64,000 nucleotides of DNA. Source: Plumapathes pennacea. Lineage: Eukaryota; Cnidaria; Anthozoa; Antipatharia; Myriopathidae. The notes beneath the pieces are model-generated. The model was given only the letters and a program-made list of their open reading frames with translations, was not told the origin of the DNA and did no database searches. Made by a program: the position numbers and the translations under genes. Below, piece by piece: positions 37,011 to 48,474 of this stretch. Where the stretch lies: the NCBI GenBank assembly GCA_964036295.1, contig OZ038466.1:24418597-24482596 (forward strand), read 5' to 3'. Every line of letters starts with the position of its first letter. Positions within the stretch are counted from its first letter, which is position 1.

Positions 37011-38007
37011 GAATTTTGCTTGTGTTGAATAATATGGCAGTTTAGTAGAAGCGGCTAATTGTCTGATCTATGAATCCGCAAGTGGAATTGCTTCTAGGGA
37101 CTAATAACTTCTTGACGTCAAACCAAATTTTTTATTTGTCATAATGCTCAGGGCTCTATTATTATAATGAGATCTGTAGTGGGCATATTTAATCTAAGCA
37201 TCATTCTCAAAATAGACAGAAAAATATCCTGTCAAGCTTTAAAATTAAAGAAAAAACATTTTCCTGTAATCGAGCCTTAACTTGACACAGCAGTTGATAA
37301 TAATACCAGCCTCATATTATATACTGTCTAACAATCTACATAAATACATTTCCGCTCGTAGAAGATGCTATCCAATGAAAGCGTGCATATCGTTGCCCTG
37401 ATTTGTTCAATGCAAACAAAAAGTTGATTTTATTCTTCAGCTGCTATTGATTTCAAGAAATGTGGTCGCTCATTTAGTTGTTCCTGAACATTGTTTTCAC
37501 GGACTACCAAAGTTCACGAGATTGCGTCAGTCACAGTATTCAAGTGGGATTCAAATAATCAAAAAGTCTGGTGCTTGCTTGTGTTATTCTCGTTACGAGA
37601 GTATAAGCGTTGCCACAGCTATACACTAGTGTACAACGCAAATATTACTGACTGCCACATTTTAATATGTGCGTTTAAATATATCACAAATTCCAAATTC
37701 TGTGATAGCCAGTTTTCCAGCATGAGATAACCAGTATTTTGCTTTCTCCCTCTCGATTGTCCAGTATTCCTAGTGCAAGACATTTCTAAATACCTTCTCT
37801 AGGCTGCGGACTTCTCTTGCAATTGGTGTTTTCGGGTAAAAACAGTTTAATCAAGAGTCCAATTTGCATCGGAACCTAAAATCACCCGAGGACAAACAAA
37901 TGCAACACCGGCAAAACAATAAGAAAGACGAAAGCTGGGTCGATCTTGGTGTTGTGTGTTACTTCGGAGCAAATCAAGTAGGTACAAGCTGCCTAAACAG
38001 CGAAAAG
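37011..38007. other. Intergenic, upstream of GPCR 2
   Basis: No coding pattern. A short stem, gttttcgggtaaaaac, near 37,828 has a near twin at 49,561 (gttttcgggtgaaaac). Otherwise AT-rich DNA. Confidence 0.45.
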
Positions 38008-38249
38008 GTAAGGTTGTGAAAACGCAAAATATAAGAAATGTGGAAACAAGTCAATTGTGGCTCCCGTATTCACTCGTAGTGTGGGTAATGGTCTATAGTT
38101 TGCATGTGCGACTAAATCTAGTGTTAGGAAATAGTATCGCGACCTAACTGATAAAAGAATCAAAGCACTTCCACAAATCCCATGAGTGCGGTAGGAAGAA
38201 GAAGTCGGGTTTACATCTTTTTTTGTTGCCTTTCCCCTCCTTTATACAG
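38008..38249 (+). other. Candidate 5' leader intron of GPCR 2
   Basis: The acceptor after a strong pyrimidine tract (cccctcctttatacag) ends at 38,249, 33 bases before the ATG. A donor, GAAAAG|GTAAGG, lies at 38,008. Another possible donor lies near 37,977. The pairing is inference. Confidence 0.45.
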
Positions 38250-38282
38250 GTAAACAAACAGTAAACTAACCGCAAAAGAGAC

Positions 38283-39272
38283 ATGACGAGTAACAACAAC
38301 ACTGCAGCAATAGTAAACTCTGTCCCCCGACCCAAGATACAGGTTGGTTTTGAAGTGTTCTTCGCCATTGTCATCTGCGTCGTGTCTATTTTGGGTAATT
38401 CATTAGTTGTGTACGTGGTTAAAAAGGACTCACGACTCCAGCGAAGCATAACTAACTCCTTCATTCACAACTTGGCGTGGACGGACATCTGCATGGCGGC
38501 GTTAGCTATGCCTTTTTGGATCATCAGCCTGTACAGTGGACGCTGGATTTTCAATGAATGGTCATGTAAGCTTTCCGCTGCCGTGCTTTTTACCCTTGCA
38601 TTCGCCTCTGTATTGAACATGGGACTTATAGCCGTTAATCGCTATCTGAAAGTCGTCAGACCGAGCTTCTACCGCAGCTTCTTCCCAAACAAGAAAATCG
38701 CCCGTGTTTACTGTGTCGCTGTGTGGTTGGTATCAGTGGTTCTCTCGACCCCTCCTTTATATGGCTGGGGGAAATTTGCTTATCATCCAAGCTTCGCTTT
38801 ATGCAGCCTTGTATGGAGTATTGGACATCTCTCTTACGTTATCGTTTATGTGGGTGTCGGTGTCAACGGGATTACGTGCGTGATATTTTACTGCTATTAC
38901 AAGATCTATCGCACCGTAAAAGCAAGTTCGACCAACGTGAGCTCCCATGCAACTGAAAACACAGCTGTAAACAACATGTGCCGCACCACGGACATTAAAA
39001 TGTTGAAGACGACGTTCACTGTTGTGTGTGTTTATGTCCTGTGTTGGACTCCAGTGACGCTGGTTGTCTTGTGCGAGACGATCTTCGTCCCACCTCCACG
39101 AATTGCGAGCAGTGTAGCGGTGTACTTAGAATACCTCAGCAGTGGAGTCAACCCCGTAATTTACGGCTTGATGAATCCTCAGTTCAAAAGAGCGTTTGCA
39201 AAAGTCATGAAGTGGAAAACACAAGGGGAACATCATCATTATGCGGACTCTACTAGTGTTAGGTGCACATAA
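38283..39272 (+). CDS. Rhodopsin-family GPCR 2 with NRY motif, single exon
   Basis: An uninterrupted 329-residue seven-helix receptor. TM1 carries LGNSLVV (near residue 37), TM2 LAWTD, and TM3 opens with a Cys after NEWSC. The TM3 end reads NRY instead of DRY. TM6 has CWTP and TM7 GVNPVIYGLMN. The extracellular loop 2 run PLYGWGKF with a later Cys recalls melatonin-type receptors and opsins, and NRY is the usual motif of melatonin receptors. The TM7 position that holds the retinal-binding lysine of opsins is Tyr, so it is not a photopigment. Melatonin-receptor-like or an orphan cnidarian class A receptor is the best call; the ligand is unknown. It has no intron in TM2 and differs greatly in sequence from its neighbours, so it is not part of the same tandem family. 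The tail is His- and Ser-rich. Confidence 0.88.
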   Translation: MTSNNNTAAIVNSVPRPKIQVGFEVFFAIVICVVSILGNSLVVYVVKKDSRLQRSITNSFIHNLAWTDICMAALAMPFWIISLYSGRWIFNEWSCKLSAAVLFTLAFASVLNMGLIAVNRYLKVVRPSFYRSFFPNKKIARVYCVAVWLVSVVLSTPPLYGWGKFAYHPSFALCSLVWSIGHLSYVIVYVGVGVNGITCVIFYCYYKIYRTVKASSTNVSSHATENTAVNNMCRTTDIKMLKTTFTVVCVYVLCWTPVTLVVLCETIFVPPPRIASSVAVYLEYLSSGVNPVIYGLMNPQFKRAFAKVMKWKTQGEHHHYADSTSVRCT

Positions 39273-39367
39273 ATCAAGGAATGTACGTTCACGACGATAC
39301 CGCGCAACCCAGAGCTCTCAGTTGGGACTGAACAGCTTGAGGAAAGTTGTCGGTTTTCTTCAGTACA

Positions 39368-39373
39368 AATAAA
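39368..39373 (+). terminator. Poly(A) signal of GPCR 2
   Basis: AATAAA 96 bases after the stop codon, within tacaaataaaaatcg. Confidence 0.6.
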
Positions 39374-39807
39374 AATCGTTTCCCGTAGTTAATAGTTTTT
39401 TCCCTCGTAATCATCTAGTGAGACGTGAAAAGAAACAATAGGATTTGAGTACATTTCAAAGTAACCTTTCGCTGCAACCATTAATATACTGCGTCCTAAT
39501 AATTTAGAACGCGCTAAAAAATATATGAGAGGCTACTCCTTTTTAGAAGAGCTCGGGCGGTTAACAGTTGACTTTGACAATATTTACTTTATTATCTTTG
39601 ACGGGTAAAGAATTAAATGGTAGTCTCTTTTATGTTTCAAAATCGTTTTCACTTTCTAAAGCATGCAAAACAGATTATCGCTTAATGGTAACAGGCTCTG
39701 TAAAGTGGAAGCTTGATTTCAAAGTATCCAGTATAGTCCTTGCCTAATACTGTAAAATGTCTGAAGAACCTGGCTGAGTAGAAGTTCTTTAGCCGTGTTG
39801 TAAAATA

Positions 39808-39964
39808 CAGTCGGACCTCGCTATTTTGAACTCGGTTAATTCGAAGTCCCCGTAATTTCGAAGTCAAGCCGAATCCCCTTGGATATTTTTTCAGTCATTT
39901 ACTATCGGCTATTTCGAACTTTTTTTCATGTCCTGTGCGACTTCGAAAAAGCGGGGTTCGACTG
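39808..39964. mobile_element. Pogo/Tigger-like MITE (157 bp)
   Basis: It begins cagtcggacctcgctatttt and ends aaagcggggttcgactg, imperfect inverted repeats of about 25 bp, and is flanked by TA on both sides (39,806-39,807 and 39,965-39,966). The ends and the attcgaag-type inner sequence resemble those of pogo/Tigger elements of the Tc1-mariner superfamily (family knowledge). There is no transposase, so it is non-autonomous. Confidence 0.75.
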
Positions 39965-39966
39965 TA

Positions 39967-42900
39967 GTGAAATATGCCTTTGTCTTTTAATGTTGCATTC
40001 AGCACGCGTTTCATCCGTCGCTCTGAAACAGGATTATATATTTACTTTACTTTCTCCTGTTTGCTTGTAAATAATTTATGCTGATGGTTGTCTTCATGCG
40101 CTATGAATAAACTTGCCGCTGAAAAAATTTACTACATTTAGGTACGGTAGCTTGGAAAAAACAAACAATAGTTCATGTTTAACTGGGTCAGTTATAGCTT
40201 TCGAAAAGATTACTTACTATTAAACAGGTCAGCAGGAGCCTCGGGAAAAGTAGTGTTTTGTGCGGTAAGACAGTCTGCAATAGGTTCAAACTGAATGGAT
40301 TGTATTTTGGCTCTATTTTATTAAAGACATTCTGTACGCACAGCTGCTGTAGAAATACTCAAATTTTAGTTGCACCAGCTGGCATACGGTGTTGCCTACA
40401 TAAACAAGATCTTTGCAAAAACAATGGAACAACCTAAAACGTTTATCTTTGGGAGTTGCTTTAGTCGAAACTGTCTTAAGTACCCTCATTTCTAAAGCCG
40501 CACGCATGACCAAAAGTTCATGATAGAGTCGCGAAAAAGAGTGCTCAATTGGGCAAAAAATTGAAAAGCAATATCTCCTGCGTGGCATCGGGAAACATGG
40601 AGGCGTGCTGAACCCTAATAATGAAAAATTAGGGGAACGGAACAAAGTGTTATAAAAACGAGTGTAAGGACAGGGTGTGACAACCTCTGTTAAAAGATGT
40701 TCCGTTGTTTACTGTATTAGTGAAGTTTATGATAACTTGGCATATGCTTGTTGAGATCTCATTCTTCAAAAAACGAAAATTTATATCAGAATGAAAATTG
40801 CATACAAAGCTCAGGTTATTTAAAAAATAATTAGCCTTCGTATATAAAACAGTTTTAAATTAATACTTTTTCATCTCTTTTAACTACAACGGGTAATTTG
40901 GTGATAAAAAGAAACCGATTCAAAACCACTGAGACCCAAAAAGTTATTACCCGACGGGCGGTACAGCAGGAACTACGGGGACCAATCAAATCCTTTTGCC
41001 GAGAGCACATATTTAATTTTATGCCATTTAGCTGGCGTTTTACATACTTTGGCTTCAGATGATTATGAATTTAACCATCTGTTTGTGAACACTAGCAATA
41101 AAGTTTATTATATGCCCATCAACAATTGACTGACTTTCCAAATTTGCTTCAAGGGGTTTGTAAATATCAGCTGTCTAGTGGTAAAAACTGCATATCATTT
41201 AATTTGGTGAATATTCTAAGACAGCCGCATACGACGGTTTGTATTAGAAGTTAGTATTTATCCAGAGTATAGCCCAGTTTTCACTTCTTTCAGCTAATAG
41301 TCTTATAGAAAGATCACAAAGTTTGTTCTGTTTTCTCAAAGAACGTTTGTAAAGTCCTTCAAACGGTTTTCGCGGGGCCATTTCGGACCCGTATTCCAAA
41401 ATAGCGGCCTTCGAGGACAAAATCAGCTCCTATATAAAAAAATAATTTAACTTTTGGGGCTTGAATAGCTCTTTGAATCTACACTGCTAAACATATTATA
41501 TTTCAAAGTAAATTAAATCGAAAACCCTAGCCACTTATTTGGTGAAACGTTATATTAGAATTCAGAAAGCTTCAGTAATTTATTTTTCAGAGTTGGATGA
41601 CCCACAGCAACGCACATTCAACACTGGTGGCAAAATCACACAATACAGGACCAAGAAAGGAAATTTGTCGCCACGGCAATAAGGTACATGCAAATTATCA
41701 ATATGGCCCGCTGTAAAAAATATATTGGTTCGGATTGATTTCTTGCTGCTTTCCTCATGGCTAATCTTTCCATTGCTGCTTCAGATGTTAAATGTATAGT
41801 TTAATAGAAGGAATAACCCGCAAAAACATTTCACTTCCCTGTTATTAATTGTTTGTTACTTGTTTGGCTATCGTCAGAGCTTATATTCACCTTCTGAATT
41901 TCAAAGTTTGAATAAAACCAAAAGGTATGACCACTCAACTGGAAGTTGCCTGCAGTGACTAACGTTGACCAACAGTGTTGTTTGAGTTCATGTAGTTTCT
42001 TTACATTTTTAAACTTTATTTGGACAGAGAAATGTGCGCGTAAAAATGGTCTTCAATCAGTCAGGATCTACCAGGAAATTTGAAACTACATTTCTCGCGT
42101 CTAGCTGAGTTTCAGACAGATTTACGTTGAAAACGATTCATCCCGACCTTTCTTAACATTTTCTCCTAAACCTGAAGACTTTTTCTACTGGTATAAAACG
42201 GTTTTGCAGGAACTAAAATTATCAGAAAGGATCCCAACAATTGAAGGTCTGTTCGAACAAAATTAATATCAAAGCCGGTTTTAACTGTTTAATACAATTT
42301 GACTCGCGTTGTATTTTACATGTAGTCACAGTGAACAACGCAGCAGCGTCCAGTTAAACCCTGGAAAACGTTTTGTTTGGTTAGACAGCGGACAAAATTC
42401 AATGGCAAAAAATACGGAATGAATAGTATTGCAACAAAACGGCTCAAATTTTAGTCGCAACAGCTGGCGGTTAATATTACCCACTTAAGCAAAGATAAAA
42501 CATTATCGCAAAAACAATGGAAGAGCCTAAAAGGTTTTTTCTTTAGAAATTGCCAAAACACATTACAAATAAACCGTATCATACTGATATTCCGAGCTTT
42601 ACGAAAGTCCTCTTCGTATTTAACGTGTTGGGACCACGACTATTCAGCATTGAAAGCGACAACGAACCGAAAAGTCACGACGTTGGACGGTGTAATAAAA
42701 GCGTTTAATCAAAGAAATAATTTCAACTTCTTGATTAAATGTTTTAATGAACCATGCCATTATGTCGGAGAAATGATAAGAATTTTCCACCTTGAACACT
42801 TTCCAGCATCAGTCGAACGCGATCGCCAAGTAAAAGGAGTGGTGCTACTGAGAAACACATGACACACACACATTAACAAGTGGAACATATTTGCACGATT

Positions 42901-45900
42901 TATTTTTGGTTTTTAATGGCCAAAGTTCACGATAGATGTAGTTTTGTGAAAGAGAGGTAACTGGGGAAAATGAAAAGATGAAAAAAAAAATGAAATTTTA
43001 CCGACCGAGAAGGTGAAAACTGGCAACTGCCTAAATCCCAACATCACAAATTGGAGGCCTGAACAAAACTTAAGAAACTGTGACAAGATAGCGGTTTTAG
43101 CTGTAGAAGGGACATTGACACCCATCGGATACACTAAGAACCGACTATTTACTGATGAAGCTAATGAAAACTCGGCCGCATACAACAAAACTAAAGCTCC
43201 ATTGCTAATACAATAATTCTACTCCGATTGGTTACTCTCAATGAAAACTTTTAACTTCTCAGCCGGTAGATAAACTAAAACAAATAAAGGTGTAACCCGG
43301 CACTCAAAAAGTTATTTTACTCCTGTATAGTGACAATCTTATGGTCAGTTGAGCGAGGTTTTTATATTATTTGAAGTTTAATTTGGACGGAAAGACATGA
43401 ACGCCGAAAAGGTCCAGGAGTTGAAAAATAGAGGTAGGTGTCAAGCAACATTAAATACTGTTTGTTGACTTGCAGTTCACACATTTTTCGCGCGGAACCC
43501 TTGACGTTTGGTTTAGCGACATTTAGCCGGATATTTCGCCTTGGGTTTTATTTTTGCATTTGAACTTTTGACAGTTTCTTTCTTTAATAATGAAGATGTA
43601 ATAAGAAATATTCGGAAAAGACCTTAAACCAACATTGAAGGCTATACCTTTGGGTTTTGGCTTCAGTGACAGTTCAGGAGTTGAAATTTTACCTTTTAAA
43701 GAGTCCAATTCAAGCCTTTTGCAGTGGAATTGTTATTATATCGTTGCTGAAGTTAAGATTCACAAGAAGACCGCCACTACCAATCCGAGAAACCACCAAA
43801 CTACGTGCGCCCACAGAACGGGCCGAGAGCCTGCTCGATATCTCTTCCCTTGCATGTTATGAAAGTTTCGTTTTATCAAACTACAAATCCAAAATAGTTA
43901 ATATTCATAGACTGTCAAGTGAAAAACTTATGACCACTTTGGTGCTTTGGCGTAAAGGACTAAACAAAATATGCGGCCGACATCATGTGAAAAGTGCCAT
44001 ATACGGCCGCATTAGAACTTTACTTAGTTCCGCAATGTTTGCAAATATTTGAAGAGAATGAGAATGAGATAAATTAGGCTGGTTGCACAATTTCATTTCA
44101 CACATCTATTGCGTTTGAGGCCACAAGACGAACACGATCGATCGCTCTCTGATGCTAAAAGGTAAGGTTAGGACTGTTGCTCTTTGGTGACTTTTAACTT
44201 CTTCAACTTAGGACCGAAATCTCCAATAAAACATAATGGTTGTGAAGACACTGAACTCTGCTGCATAAAAGCCCGCGTGATCGGCTGTTTCTGCACACTC
44301 AAGGCTCGCTACGGCTATACACTGATTTATTTAGCTCAAAACACAAAGTTGATACGACTTGAACTAAACCTTAGTTGTTGAACAAGCTGGAAGTAGTTTA
44401 GTTTATCTTCGAGAAAAAAATCTTTATTTTGCCGTTATGTTATATTAGCCAAGAGGATTTTAGAAGGAATGTACCTATAATGCTGGGCCGGGTTTCATTA
44501 ACCGAACTAACTGACGGAAGGCCCACATAGGATTTAGTTAATGTTGCTTAATTTCAGTTCTGTTTTGCAGTAGGGATTTCCCATACACGGAACTAAGACC
44601 TCAAGCAGAGTCACTTCCCTTGGTCGAGAACAATTTACACCCCGTGGCAAATTCATTTTTATCTCACAGTTACCCCTGTTTTGCTTTGACACAGAGTCTG
44701 CTACACTCGAATCGTTAGCTACAGGAAGTCCTTAGCCTGCATTTCATTTTACGATCAGCCTTATTTGTGGCAGCCGCGTCGCTAGTTGGGCAAAGGTTAA
44801 ATTGCATTTTCACATAGATCTGCGTCTGTTCAACTTCTATAAAAACCCCGTTTAGTGGTGGTCCGAGAGTCGGCAAGGCTAATTGTTTAAATCTTGTTTA
44901 GACCAGGACTTTGTTTTAAAAATCGGCCCTGAGATCAATATGGGGACAACATTCGGACTGAGATAGTATACCCATGGCCTATTCAGTGGTCCCTGACTAT
45001 AAATGACTTATACAGACAGTGGCTCCGGTCACACTCGTAACTTTAACGGCATTAATATCAACATTTGCATCATTTGAAGTGAAAACAACGCTTGTGACCA
45101 GAAATATGTGTTAGGAAGTTGCTACCGAACATTGAAGAAGCCGTCGTATTGCTCTCAATGCTGAGTTATTATCGACTAAACTTCCTAGTGCGACCGGACC
45201 CAGTATGATTCAGTTAACAGTTAGAATGAAGGTAATTCTTTGTTGTTTTATTATATAGTCGGTTTAAAAAAGTGTTCGGTTTCCCGGTAGTCCTATCCAG
45301 AAACTTTCTACAGCCCGCTGTTCAACAAATTAAGATTTAGAACTATACGGTGTACTGTTTCTAAATAGGGTAAATTGATTGCAAACTTATAAAGGGCAGG
45401 CGGTTTCCAAAGATAATTTGAACACTGCGTGATAATTAAACATATTCCCTCTTTTTGTCTGTTTATGCGCGGGCGGACAGTAATTAATGACCCAAGAAAG
45501 TGGCCAAGAAGTTGGTTTAAACGCTAAGTCCTCTAAAATCGAAGCAGGTGTTATCGATCGATGTTTCAGGTTTTACTGGCAATTTTTTAAACCCACCTTT
45601 ATACCCCCAATTATTCAAATTTCGTGTCCTATGTACTAACACAGGAAGCAAACTGTAATTGCTAGAAGAAAAGTATATTACATAGACCATTATTGAAATT
45701 GGCCCGACTTCCGGCAATAAAGGGAATGGATTTAATTTCACTACTTGAATATAACAAGAGAGTACTATAAACTATATAAGAACATCTTGATGCAAACCAG
45801 CAACAAAACCACGCTGGTGATGAGGGTGGGGGGTTGACAATTTTCCCCAAAATTGGCGTCCGAACCCTATTGTTGATTTTGCCTTGTTTATCTTCATTGA

Positions 45901-46120
45901 CTGCAATATTTCTCATATGACTTTACAGTAATGATGCATACACCTGCCTGTCAAACATTGAAATTAGTGGCACCCCTTTCTACTCAATTCAAAGATTAAT
46001 TTATTGCTACACTGACAGGAAATGCTAGTGAAGATCTAAGTACCCGATTATCAGAATTTGCAAAAGCATAGTGAGTAAGTCGTGCGACTGGACACAGTAA
46101 AAGTATAAGGACAATAACAG
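39967..46120. other. Long intergenic stretch between GPCR 2 and GPCR 3
   Basis: About 6 kb with no supported gene. It holds a pair of diverged direct repeats (40,356-40,440 and 42,446-42,535), a weaker repeat of ttatttggacagag near 42,018 and 43,380, and one unit of the dispersed ~105-bp minisatellite near 41,918 (aaaggtatgaccactcaa). Open frames near 42,650, 43,013 and 43,657 lack domain-like patterns. Confidence 0.5.
40356..42535 (+). repeat. Diverged direct repeat pair
   Basis: The segment at 40,356-40,440 (ctcaaattttagttgcacca, gctggc, gcaaaaacaatggaacaacc) matches 42,450-42,535 (ctcaaattttagtcgcaaca, gctggc, gcaaaaacaatggaagagcc). The copies lie about 2.09 kb apart and are clearly diverged. 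They may mark an old local duplication or a dispersed repeat. Confidence 0.55.
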
Positions 46121-46923
46121 GTAAGGAAAAAGCCAGAACATGCTTTCCTTCTGTATTTCGTGAGCAAATGGACAACATCGACGTTTACTTAACACATATG
46201 AACCCTAAAAGGCGCCCTTCGCAAATCCCACCGAAGGCGAGTTCAGACTCCATTAAGAAAACTGTCCTGAACTGTCTGACGAAACCTAAAATTGGTCGCC
46301 GGTCGAATGAAATATTTTGCTGAGAACAATTCTGACATTCAAAGCTCACGGTGATGTTGTGCAGTCCGTAAAGCTTCTGATTTGGAATTTTTAAGTTTGT
46401 GGATAAACTAGATGCAAGGCCAGGGAATAGGGGGAAATAATCCATAATGTCTCACAAACAAAAATCATTCTAATCATTGCTCGTAGACATTGTTTTAGCT
46501 ATGCCGAAAGTTATTTATCGTTGACAGATAATTTAGATGTTTTAATTTTTTTCAAATATATTAACTGAACTTAAAAGTATAAACTAAAACTCTCTATATA
46601 GGTTTTTGGCTGAAATGATGGCATGCCGAAAGGTTCTGTAAATGAAGGAGAGATTTAAATCAGAAATAGTCTTCAGTTAGTATTTGCCAAGCTTCTCTAA
46701 TGGAGCACGAAACCTGCTTTCTTTAGCACGTCCAAAATTTAATGCAGCAAACTTAAAACCAAAAGCAATTACACCATGACTTACAACAGTCATCCAAAAT
46801 TAAACCGCTGGAAAACTGCGATGTTTCCCCTTCCAACTCCAATTTCCATCTCTTGCAAGTATTTTAGTTTAGTCCATGAACCATACGATCTATATTTCAA
46901 AGTTGTGTCAATCTTCGTTTCAG
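46121..46923 (+). other. Candidate 5' leader intron of GPCR 3
   Basis: The donor ATAACAG|GTAAGG lies at 46,121, and the acceptor cttcgtttcag ends at 46,923, 23 bases before the ATG at 46,947. As with the other receptors, the ATG would sit near the start of the second transcribed exon. Inference from splice motifs. Confidence 0.4.
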
Positions 46924-46946
46924 TGTAAGTCAAAGGCCAGACCAGA

Positions 46947-48474
46947 ATGTACTCCAACCTTACCGGTCCCAGTTCGTTTGTAAACGTTACCCCCAGCTCG
47001 GCACCAGTCATGTCTGAGCCCAGCCATCGCCCAGCGTTTAAAGTTCTTATTGGAATAATCGCAACAAGTGCTATACTGGGGAATGGCCTCTTATGTGCGG
47101 TGCTCCTGTCGAACAAGGCGATGCTGAAGAAACCATACAACATTCTGATCTTTAGTTTGGCAGTTGCTGACTTCTTGACAGGTAGGAAGACTTTACCAAC
47201 GGTAGTGTTCATTTATATGTGATATATTAACGATAATTTATCCCTTCCACGGCACATAGTCTGACGGGTGCGACAATAATCGCTTGTTGGAAAAAATTCA
47301 GTGAACAAGTAAATTATATAGTTTTGAACAATTTATACCAGAGTAACGTTAACTGACTAAAAGGGTTGGAACTGACTTATGTTGCAGAGTCAACAGTAAT
47401 CACTTCAATGGGGAGAAACCATGATCGAATCGATTAGTTATTCCAAAGTTTCATTGAATTGTTAGACTATGGTTTTAGTGGATATAAACGACGGCTTGTG
47501 CACGGAACCATTGATGACTTATAATCAGTATTAAGAATCATAATGATTAATAAAAGTGGTGAATTTTGACCAAATTGTCAGTGACATAACCTTGAAATTA
47601 TGGAGATGACTGGATGTCTTGATTACGCAGTTTCCGACAGGTCTTATCTTGAACACCATTTTCTCTCCCAGGAATAAGCCTCACGATCACACCAAATTAC
47701 ATCCTTGACAACAACTCCCTCGCAGTCCCGTCAGGCATCGCAGGCGAGGTATTTTGCCGGGCCATCTATTCGCAGTACGTGGTCTTCACTTTGGGAATAG
47801 TCTCCGAGTTCACGGTCACTTTTCTGGCGTATGAGCGCTGGTTCGCCATCACCAAACCTGCGAGGTACAAGAGCCGCTTCATGAACCGACGCTGGTACAC
47901 GCCCGCAGTTGTCACCTTTGTGTGGATCGCGTCCTTCTCGGCCAACGCGCCACAGCTTTACGAAGTACGGCTCAAGAAAGAATCTCAGTCTACATGGGGA
48001 TGCGAATGGGTGCAAACCAAAACCGGCGAGGCTTCCAGGACTGCGATTGCAGTGGTCGAGTTTCTATTCAAATTCTTCATTCCCATTGGAGTTACCTGGG
48101 CAACGTTCATCCATCTTTGGATCAAGGCGCGCAATGCACCCCCGACCTACATGACCATGCAGAGCCGTGGCGGGAAGAATCTCCTGCGCATGTGCGCCAT
48201 CACCGCGTTTGTGTTGGGGTTATGCTGGTTTCCAAACCAGTTTTACTATTTTTTGTTCAAGTTTAACCTGACATTACCCAATACCTTGGAGCACCACCTC
48301 ACTGTCGTGATTTGCATGTTCAACAGTTGTGTAAACCCCTGGATCTACTGCCTGAGCAACAAACATTACAAAAAGAAGTTTTACGCAATTCTGTGCCCCT
48401 GCCGAAACAACACTGTCGCTCCTGAGGAACCGGAAACACAGGAAGGGACCTCAGCTATGTCAAGAGGAAACTAG
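46947..48474 (+). CDS. Rhodopsin-family GPCR 3, peptide-receptor-like, two exons
   Basis: The exons are 46,947-47,181 and 47,672-48,474, for 345 residues. The donor GACAG|GTAGGAAG and acceptor TCTCCCAG|GAATAAGC join in phase 1 after the TM2 motif AVADFLTG, giving TGISLTITPNYI. N-terminal sequons NLT (4) and NVT (13) face outside. Other marks are GNGLL in TM1, EVFCR with the TM3 Cys, an AYERW motif at the TM3 end, CWFPNQ in TM6 and NSCVNPWIYCLSN in TM7, followed by a basic helix 8 (KHYKKKF). The Cys pair in the tail (LCPC) could be palmitoylated, by analogy with other class A receptors. The exon 2 sequence is GC-richer than its surroundings. It is a close family member of the receptors at 33.9, 51.7 and 61.8 kb; the ligand cannot be inferred. 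Confidence 0.92.

Noticed and set aside
38283..39272. GPCR 2 as an opsin
   Set aside because: The TM7 position of the retinal-binding Lys is Tyr, although loop 2 has a GWG-like opsin feature.
43657..44052. 131-codon plus-strand open frame in the long intergenic stretch
   Set aside because: No family pattern, overlaps another open frame in a different phase, and has no splice or poly(A) context.
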